A DNA stretch of 11,793 nt from an uncultured Pseudomonadota bacterium (GTDB taxonomy: Bacteria > Pseudomonadota > Gammaproteobacteria > Methylococcales > Methylomonadaceae), in assembly GCA_903904275.1 (NCBI GenBank), contig CAIVBX010000376.1:1-11793 (forward strand), in the 5' to 3' direction. This document shows positions 7,236-11,793 of the stretch, in pieces (the first letter of the stretch is position 1; every line of letters begins with the position of its first letter). The notes beneath the pieces were generated by a model, which was given only the letters and a program-made list of their open reading frames with translations, was not told the DNA's origin and did not search any database. The position numbers and the translations under genes were made by a program.

Positions 7236-7240
7236 ATACT
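7235..7240 (+). promoter_or_regulatory. -10-like hexamer immediately before cmoA
   Basis: TATACT (5 of 6 to consensus) ends 2 nt before ATG 7243, directly after the terminator T run. If used, the transcript would start at or just inside the start codon, giving little or no leader. No good -35 is present (AGAATT at 7212-7217), so this may be chance. Confidence 0.2.
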
Positions 7241-7242
7241 CG

Positions 7243-7968
7243 ATGATTCCAATTAAAGATTCCCTTTACAGCCAACCACTCGGACAAATCAGCAGTTTTA
7301 CTTTTGACGACCAAGTTGCAAACGTTTTTCCTGACATGATTTCGCGTTCTGTACCAGGTTATCAAACCATGATTACCGCGATTGGTTTATTAGCGGGACG
7401 TTTTGCGACACAAAACAGTGTTTGTTACGATTTAGGTTGTTCACTTGGTGCAGCTTCGTTTTCGATGCAAAAAAATATCATCGCTGAAAATTGCAAAATT
7501 ATCGCTGTTGATACGTCGGAAGCGATGCTTTCACGTTTTGAAAGCGTTTTAACGCCAAATAAAACGCCGATTGAATTGCATTGTGCGGATATTCGAGAAA
7601 TAGAAATCAAAAATGCGTCGATGGTTGTTTTAAATTTCACCTTGCAATTTTTGCCCGTTGAAAACCGCGCAAAATTACTCGCTAAAATTTATGACGGTTT
7701 GTTGCCAAATGGTGCATTGATTATTTCTGAAAAACTCGCGTTTGATGATTTGCGGCAACATGAATTACAGATTGATTTGCATCACGAATTTAAAAAAGCG
7801 CAAGGTTACAGCGATTTAGAAATCAGTCAAAAACGCACCGCGCTTGAAAATGTGTTAATTCCTGAAACATTCGCCACTCATCAAAATCGCTTGAAAGCGG
7901 TTGGTTTTGAAAGTGCGGAATTGTGGTTTCAATATTTTAATTTTGCTTCATTTATCGCGTTGAAATAA
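7243..7968 (+). CDS. cmoA: Carboxy-S-adenosyl-L-methionine synthase
   Basis: CmoA converts SAM and prephenate to carboxy-SAM (Cx-SAM), the carboxymethyl donor for tRNA wobble modification. From ATG 7243 it has 241 residues (E. coli 247) and aligns from the start: DSLYSQP, FTFDDQVANVFPDMI, RSVPGY. The SAM-binding motif DLGCSLGAASFS is at 63-74, followed by NCKIIAVDTS, NASMVVLNFTLQFL and the Arg198-containing SQKRTALENV, where the family binds the carboxylate. The open frame extends back to an ATG at 7117, but that lies inside the GST gene and would cross the terminator, so it is rejected. There is no Shine-Dalgarno before 7243, which is unusual given the terminator just upstream. The stop overlaps the cmoB start (TAATG). 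Confidence 0.96.
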   Translation: MIPIKDSLYSQPLGQISSFTFDDQVANVFPDMISRSVPGYQTMITAIGLLAGRFATQNSVCYDLGCSLGAASFSMQKNIIAENCKIIAVDTSEAMLSRFESVLTPNKTPIELHCADIREIEIKNASMVVLNFTLQFLPVENRAKLLAKIYDGLLPNGALIISEKLAFDDLRQHELQIDLHHEFKKAQGYSDLEISQKRTALENVLIPETFATHQNRLKAVGFESAELWFQYFNFASFIALK

Positions 7969-8942
7969 TGGATTATTCAAATTTATACAAAGACTTAAAA
8001 GCGGCTGATGTTGAATTTTGGGCAAATTTATTGCCTGAGCAACTTTCAAATGCGTTTGATACGACAAAACACGGTGATTTAATTCGCTGGCAAAATCAGC
8101 TTGAAGATTTACCTAAAATTGCACCGCAGTTTCGTGATATTTCAATCGACACGATAAAACTCGGAAATGCCGACGAAATTACGCCTGAATTACAACAGGA
8201 ATTAAAAGAACAATTACAAAAATTTTGCCCGTGGCGAAAAGGCGGTTTTGATGTTTTTGGGATTCACATTGACACCGAATGGCGGTCAGATTGGAAATGG
8301 CAACGTTTAGAAAACCATATTACGCCATTACAAAATCGACTGGTTTTAGATGTGGGTTGCGGTAACGGTTATCATTGTTGGCGAATGCTTGGCGCGGGTG
8401 CAAAACGGGTTATTGGCATCGACCCGATGTTGCTCAACGTGATGCAATTTCAAATTATCAAAAACTTTTATGATAACGATGCGCCGATTGACGTGTTGCC
8501 GCTTGGCATTGAAGCCTTGCCGCCGAATTTAAATTGTTTTGATACCGTTTTTTCGATGGGTGTTTTATATCATCGTCGTTCGCCGATTGACCATTTGTTT
8601 GAATTGCGCGATTGTTTGAAATCGGGCGGTGAATTGATTTTAGAAACGCTGGTGATTGAGGGTGAATTAGGCGACACGCTTTTGCCAAAAGACCGTTACG
8701 CGCAAATGCGAAATGTGTGGTTTTTGCCCAGTTGCGAAACGTTGGTAAGTTGGTTAGAACGTTGTGGATTTAAAAATGTGCGCGTGGTTGATGTGACTGT
8801 CACGACGATTGAAGAACAACGCACCACCGATTGGATGCGTTTTCATTCGTTGAAAGATTTTTTAGATGCTGAAAATTCTGCGCTAACTTGCGAAGGTTAT
8901 CCCGCACCAAAACGGGCAATTTTAATTGCGAATGCGCCGTAA
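7968..8942 (+). CDS. cmoB: tRNA U34 carboxymethyltransferase
   Basis: CmoB moves the carboxymethyl group from Cx-SAM to 5-hydroxyuridine at position 34 of tRNAs, forming cmo5U so that one tRNA can read several codons of a family box. It has 324 residues, as in E. coli (323). Family marks include CPWRKGGFDVFG with Lys91, HIDTEWRSDWKW (Trp105, Lys110), the Rossmann motif DVGCGNGYH (128-136), MGVLYHRRSP with Tyr201, and the C-terminal EGYPAPKRAIL holding the Arg that contacts Cx-SAM. Translation likely depends on cmoA: ATG overlaps the cmoA stop by one base and there is no own Shine-Dalgarno. The last 21 bp overlap the end of the convergent lplT-like gene. Confidence 0.97.
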   Translation: MDYSNLYKDLKAADVEFWANLLPEQLSNAFDTTKHGDLIRWQNQLEDLPKIAPQFRDISIDTIKLGNADEITPELQQELKEQLQKFCPWRKGGFDVFGIHIDTEWRSDWKWQRLENHITPLQNRLVLDVGCGNGYHCWRMLGAGAKRVIGIDPMLLNVMQFQIIKNFYDNDAPIDVLPLGIEALPPNLNCFDTVFSMGVLYHRRSPIDHLFELRDCLKSGGELILETLVIEGELGDTLLPKDRYAQMRNVWFLPSCETLVSWLERCGFKNVRVVDVTVTTIEEQRTTDWMRFHSLKDFLDAENSALTCEGYPAPKRAILIANAP

Positions 8943-10082
8943 ATTAAACGACACAATAATCACAGCAATTAAAAGTAATCCACCTAAACTCAGCATTGCA
9001 ACGGTTGGATTCACATTTTGAGAAGCGGCAAAACTATAACTTCCTACCGCAAACAACATCGCTAAATTTTGGAAAAATCCTTGTAATGCAATCGCGTGAC
9101 CGCTTCCAATTGTTTGTTGTCCTAATTCTTGCAACGCCGCGTTAATTGGGACAATAAACATTCCACCCGAAATACCAATCAAAAATAAAACACTTCGCGC
9201 TGTCCAAATTGTATTCGTAAAACTTAACGCAATAATCAAAATAGCCATGCCATAAGCAGCAAAACGAGCGCGTTGTAACTGTTCCAATGGAATCAAACGC
9301 GGCACAATCGCTGAACCAACAATAATGCCAATCGCTAAAAATAACGTCAGTTGTGCGATTTCGGTTGCACTATGTAAATCTAAAACAATCGGCGACCACG
9401 CAACCAAAATCACACGCAACGTTGCTGCGCTTGCCCAAAATAATGAACCGCCCAAAATCACAAATCTAGCGCGTGGCGAAATGAAAAAGGGGGGTATTTC
9501 TGCAAAAAATTCACGCAAAGCAGATGATTTTTTTTCGTTATGTTTTATTTCGATTCGCGGCAACAAAAATGCCACCGTTGCAGACAATAAAAATAAACCA
9601 ATCGTCCCAATTAACGCGCCTTGAATCGAATAATCCGCGACTTTTGCGCCAACCGTCATGCCTGATAAAATCGCTAAAATCGTTGAGCCTTCAATCCAAC
9701 TATTGGCTTTCACCAATTCATCGTGTTTGACGAGTTCAGGCAAAATCCCATATTTCGCGGGGCTATAAATTGCCGCGCCACTTCCAACAATCGCATACGC
9801 AATCAGCGGCTCAACATTTAAAAATAATAAACTTGCGCCGCACGCTTTTAATAAATTAGCAGCAATTAAAACGCGCGATTTAGGAAATTTATCTGCAAAC
9901 GTTCCCACCCAAGGCGCAAGTAAAACAAACGCGATTAAAAATGAACTTTGCAACGCGGGAACATACCAACTGGCTGGGTTTTGCGCGTGCATTACCATTG
10001 CAATCACGGTAAATAAAATGGCATTGTCGGCAAATGCAGAAAGGAATTGCGCGATTAGAAGTGCGAAAAAAGATTTATTCAT
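8922..10082 (-). CDS. lplT: LplT-like lysophospholipid transporter (MFS)
   Basis: LplT flips lysophospholipids inward across the inner membrane so that they can be reacylated. The 386-residue protein is close to E. coli LplT (397) and has the repeated hydrophobic stretches of an MFS carrier with about 11-12 membrane segments. Diagnostic segments are AQFLSAFADNAILF (11-24), APWVGTFADKFPKSRVL (loop 2-3 motif), GAAIYSPAKYGILPEL and LVKANSWIEGSTILAIL, all matching LplT. In E. coli the gene is paired with the acyltransferase aas; no aas is seen in this window. ATG 10082 is 7 bp after the stop of the AAA ATPase gene on the same strand, without a clear Shine-Dalgarno, so the two are probably one operon. 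Its 3' end overlaps cmoB by 21 bp. Confidence 0.92.
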   Translation of the reverse strand: MNKSFFALLIAQFLSAFADNAILFTVIAMVMHAQNPASWYVPALQSSFLIAFVLLAPWVGTFADKFPKSRVLIAANLLKACGASLLFLNVEPLIAYAIVGSGAAIYSPAKYGILPELVKHDELVKANSWIEGSTILAILSGMTVGAKVADYSIQGALIGTIGLFLLSATVAFLLPRIEIKHNEKKSSALREFFAEIPPFFISPRARFVILGGSLFWASAATLRVILVAWSPIVLDLHSATEIAQLTLFLAIGIIVGSAIVPRLIPLEQLQRARFAAYGMAILIIALSFTNTIWTARSVLFLIGISGGMFIVPINAALQELGQQTIGSGHAIALQGFFQNLAMLFAVGSYSFAASQNVNPTVAMLSLGGLLLIAVIIVSFNLRRIRN

Positions 10083-10089
10083 TTTATTT

Positions 10090-11475
10090 TCACGAAGCAG
10101 ATTTAATTTTCAAACTCTTAAATTTATCTTTGTATTCATCGATTTTGTGTTCCATCACTTCTTTCAATGGATGTGTATTGTTGATGATGTTAATTAGCAA
10201 CTCGGTTGTTAAAATAGCACGATTATTGACGAAAGCGTTTTCAATCGCTTCTTTTACAACGGCTTCAATATCTGCACCTGAAAAACCGTCTGTTTTTTCT
10301 GCCAATTTTTTAGTTTCTATCGCGGCGTTTTGATTTCGTTTTTGCAAATGAATTTTAAAAATGTTTTCGCGTTCTTCACGAGTTGGGAAATCGACGTAAA
10401 AAATCTCGTCAAAACGTCCTTTGCGTAATAATTCAGGAGGCAAAGCAGAAATATCATTAGCGGTTGCAAGTACAAATACCGCACCTGTTTTGTCTTGCAT
10501 CCATGTTAAAAAGTAACCAAATAAACGTGTTGCGACTTCTGAAATCGCGCCACCGCTTCCAATGCCGACAAACGCTTTTTCTAATTCATCTACCCATAAA
10601 ACACATGGGCTGACGGCTTCAGCAAGTTTTAACGCACGACGCATATTTGATTCACTTTCGCCGACATATTTTCCCATCAACGAACCAACATCTAAACGTA
10701 ATAACGGTAATTTAAATAATGAAGCCGTGGCTTTTGCAGTCAATGATTTTCCACACCCTGGCATTCCAACAATCATCACGCCTTTCGGTGCTTCCACGCC
10801 AAACGCTAATGCTTCATTTAAATTGTTTAATACTTCAGCTTTTTGTTTGAGCCACACTTTCAAATTCGTCAAACCACCTACGTTGTCGAATTGTTCCACC
10901 GTCGAAACCATGTCCAAAATGCCCGATTTTTTGATGATTTGCTCTTTTTCGCGCAACACCAACTCCACATCTTCGCCGCCAACGTGTCCATCTTGCTGAT
11001 AACCACGATGCAATAATTGCGTGATTTCATGTTCACTCAAACCACGAAATGCCAACGTTAAATCGTTTAAATCTTTTGGTTCAATTTCTTCGCCTAAATT
11101 TTCAACAAATTGATTGATGATTTCTTTAATCGCTGATTCGTCTGGTAACGGCAAATCAAACAACGTGATGAATTTTTTTTCAAGTTCAGGTGGAATGCAC
11201 GCTTGCGACGAAACAAAAATCACCGTCGCATTCGTTTCACTGTCATGCAAAACTTTTTGCGCTAATGCTTTTAATCGCGCCACGACTAATGAATTTTCAC
11301 GCATGGCTAAATGGGCATCTTTGATGATTAAAAAATGATTCGTTAATTCATCACTTAACCAATTTTCTAACGTCGTCGCTAAATCTCGATACTCTAGCAA
11401 CGGTTGTTTATGTTCAAAATTCACCACGCCACGCGCAATTCCATTCAAAAATTTTGCGGTTGTCGTCTTGAGCAA
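10090..11475 (-). CDS. Ycf46-like AAA ATPase, main ORF of an interrupted gene
   Basis: This long ORF (461 codons from a TTG) carries a C-terminal AAA ATPase domain: FDNVGGL entry motif near 196-202, Walker A GMPGCGKS (237-244), pore-like MGKYVGESE (267-275), Walker B LWVDELEKA with Asp296/Glu297, sensor 1 ATAND (337-341), Arg-finger region LLRKGRFDE (349-357) and sensor 2 GFSGAD (397-402). The N-terminal part (about 20-180) is a degenerate AAA-like module with LIIKDAHL, as in cyanobacterial/plastid Ycf46 relatives, whose function is poorly defined. The first ~14 codons from the TTG are out of frame relative to the homology: the natural N-terminus lies upstream in another frame (next entry). 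No core motif is damaged. lplT follows 7 bp downstream. The product may be non-functional or N-terminally shortened. Confidence 0.8.
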   Translation of the reverse strand: MLKTTTAKFLNGIARGVVNFEHKQPLLEYRDLATTLENWLSDELTNHFLIIKDAHLAMRENSLVVARLKALAQKVLHDSETNATVIFVSSQACIPPELEKKFITLFDLPLPDESAIKEIINQFVENLGEEIEPKDLNDLTLAFRGLSEHEITQLLHRGYQQDGHVGGEDVELVLREKEQIIKKSGILDMVSTVEQFDNVGGLTNLKVWLKQKAEVLNNLNEALAFGVEAPKGVMIVGMPGCGKSLTAKATASLFKLPLLRLDVGSLMGKYVGESESNMRRALKLAEAVSPCVLWVDELEKAFVGIGSGGAISEVATRLFGYFLTWMQDKTGAVFVLATANDISALPPELLRKGRFDEIFYVDFPTREERENIFKIHLQKRNQNAAIETKKLAEKTDGFSGADIEAVVKEAIENAFVNNRAILTTELLINIINNTHPLKEVMEHKIDEYKDKFKSLKIKSAS

Positions 11476-11590
11476 GTTAGCGAATTAAATCGTCGGCATT
11501 TTGTTCTTCAAAGGTCACTAAATACAACATTGGATAATGTGATTCAACGTGAGTGCGGATGTTTTTGTAGAGGTTTTTTGTGTTGGTCAT
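11432..11590 (-). pseudogene. Displaced N-terminal part of the AAA ATPase gene (in-frame stop plus 2-nt frameshift)
   Basis: From ATG 11590 on the minus strand a 37-codon frame reads MTNTKNLYKNIR, then HYPMLYLVTFEEQNADDLIR, the typical start of a Ycf46-like protein. It hits TAA at 11479-11477. Translation of the same frame past the stop gives LAQDDNRKIFEWNCA, which continues family-like sequence, up to a GCGCG run at 11436-11432. There it must skip one base, or regain two lost bases, to enter the frame of the long ATPase ORF (ARGVVNFEH). Restoring 2 nt makes 11590-10090 exactly 501 codons with the stop, a normal family length. Only a weak AAAGAT precedes the ATG. Pseudogenisation, assembly error or reinitiation at the downstream TTG are all possible; the double lesion itself is directly readable. 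Confidence 0.75.
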
Positions 11591-11793
11591 TTTTTATCTT
11601 TATTGTTAATTCTTTTTTTCAATTACATGTAGTCATAACTTTTGCACATAATCGTAACTTTATTTTTTTCTAATTTTTCATGATTTTTTATGGTTTGTTG
11701 TTCATTAAGCTCTAACACGAACATATAACATATATAATATAAGTATAGTAAACCCAAGTTACCGAGTAATAATTCAAATATTTATTAGAGGAT
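11591..11793. other. AT-rich intergenic spacer, probably divergent promoters
   Basis: About 200 bp with no credible gene on either strand. It is very rich in T and A, with TATAAT at 11733-11738 and TATAGT at 11744-11749 on the plus strand and TATACT on the minus strand (11742-11747). Two near-identical direct repeats, TCATAACTTT (11633-11642) and TCGTAACTTT (11652-11661), start 19 bp apart. No -35 could be assigned firmly. Promoters for the minus-strand ATPase gene and for a plus-strand gene beyond the window are likely here. Confidence 0.5.
11787..11792 (+). promoter_or_regulatory. Shine-Dalgarno-like AGAGGA at window edge
   Basis: AGAGGA ends one base before the window does. With the TATAAT at 11733-11738 about 50 bp upstream, it suggests that a plus-strand gene starts within roughly 5-10 bp beyond the window. 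Inference only. Confidence 0.35.

Noticed and set aside
7117..7242. 42-codon N-terminal extension of cmoA from ATG 7117
   Set aside because: It lies in the GST gene in another frame and crosses the terminator; CmoA homology begins at ATG 7243.
10562..10999. 145-codon plus-strand open frame
   Set aside because: Antisense shadow of the ATPase core, with Ser/Thr/Asn/Pro-rich low-information sequence and no RBS.
11591..11793. CRISPR, tRNA or small RNA in the terminal spacer
   Set aside because: No regular repeat-spacer pattern, no cloverleaf, and no clear terminator hairpin; only AT-rich promoter-like DNA is visible.

Overview
The window looks like an ordinary chromosomal stretch of an AT-rich gammaproteobacterium. 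Evidence is the cmoA-cmoB pair for wobble-uridine tRNA modification, an E. coli AHAS III-like IlvI/IlvH pair, an MlaC-type periplasmic lipid carrier, an LplT-type inner-membrane transporter and a Pseudomonas-type metal-site HemB. The genus cannot be fixed from sequence alone. No rRNA, tRNA, CRISPR array, insertion sequence or phage gene was seen.

Layout. 1-2695 (+): the 3' end of the acetolactate synthase large subunit (ilvI), ilvH, an unrecognised small acidic protein, and ilvC. The first three are chained by TAATG stop/start overlaps, so this is a branched-chain amino acid operon with an unknown passenger. A strong terminator at 2717-2746 ends it. 2765-4857 (+): purC and coaBC, 2 bp apart (purine and coenzyme A synthesis). 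4854-5858 (-): hemB, tail-to-tail with coaBC and overlapping it by 4 bp. 5887-7187 (+): mlaC, divergent from hemB with only 28 bp between starts, then a glutathione S-transferase-fold protein and a terminator at 7206-7235. 7243-8942 (+): cmoA and cmoB, overlapping by 1 bp; they make carboxy-SAM and transfer its carboxymethyl group to tRNA U34. 8922-10082 (-): an LplT-like lysophospholipid transporter, converging on cmoB with a 21-bp overlap. 10090-11590 (-): a Ycf46-like AAA ATPase directly upstream of lplT. 11591-11793: AT-rich spacer that probably carries promoters in both directions.

The most notable observation is in the AAA ATPase. A natural ATG-started N-terminus (ATG at 11590) reads into an in-frame TAA at 11477-11479. 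Sensible protein continues in that same frame after the stop, and then a 2-nt discrepancy in a GC run near 11432-11436 shifts into the frame carrying the long ATPase ORF. Restoring 2 nt gives 501 codons including the terminal stop, a normal size for this family. The gene is therefore interrupted twice in its N-terminal domain while its ATPase core stays fully open: a young pseudogene, an N-terminally shortened product, or assembly/sequencing error. The other item of interest is the unknown 112-residue protein embedded in the ilv operon. I saw no convincing evidence of a wholly new multi-gene system.
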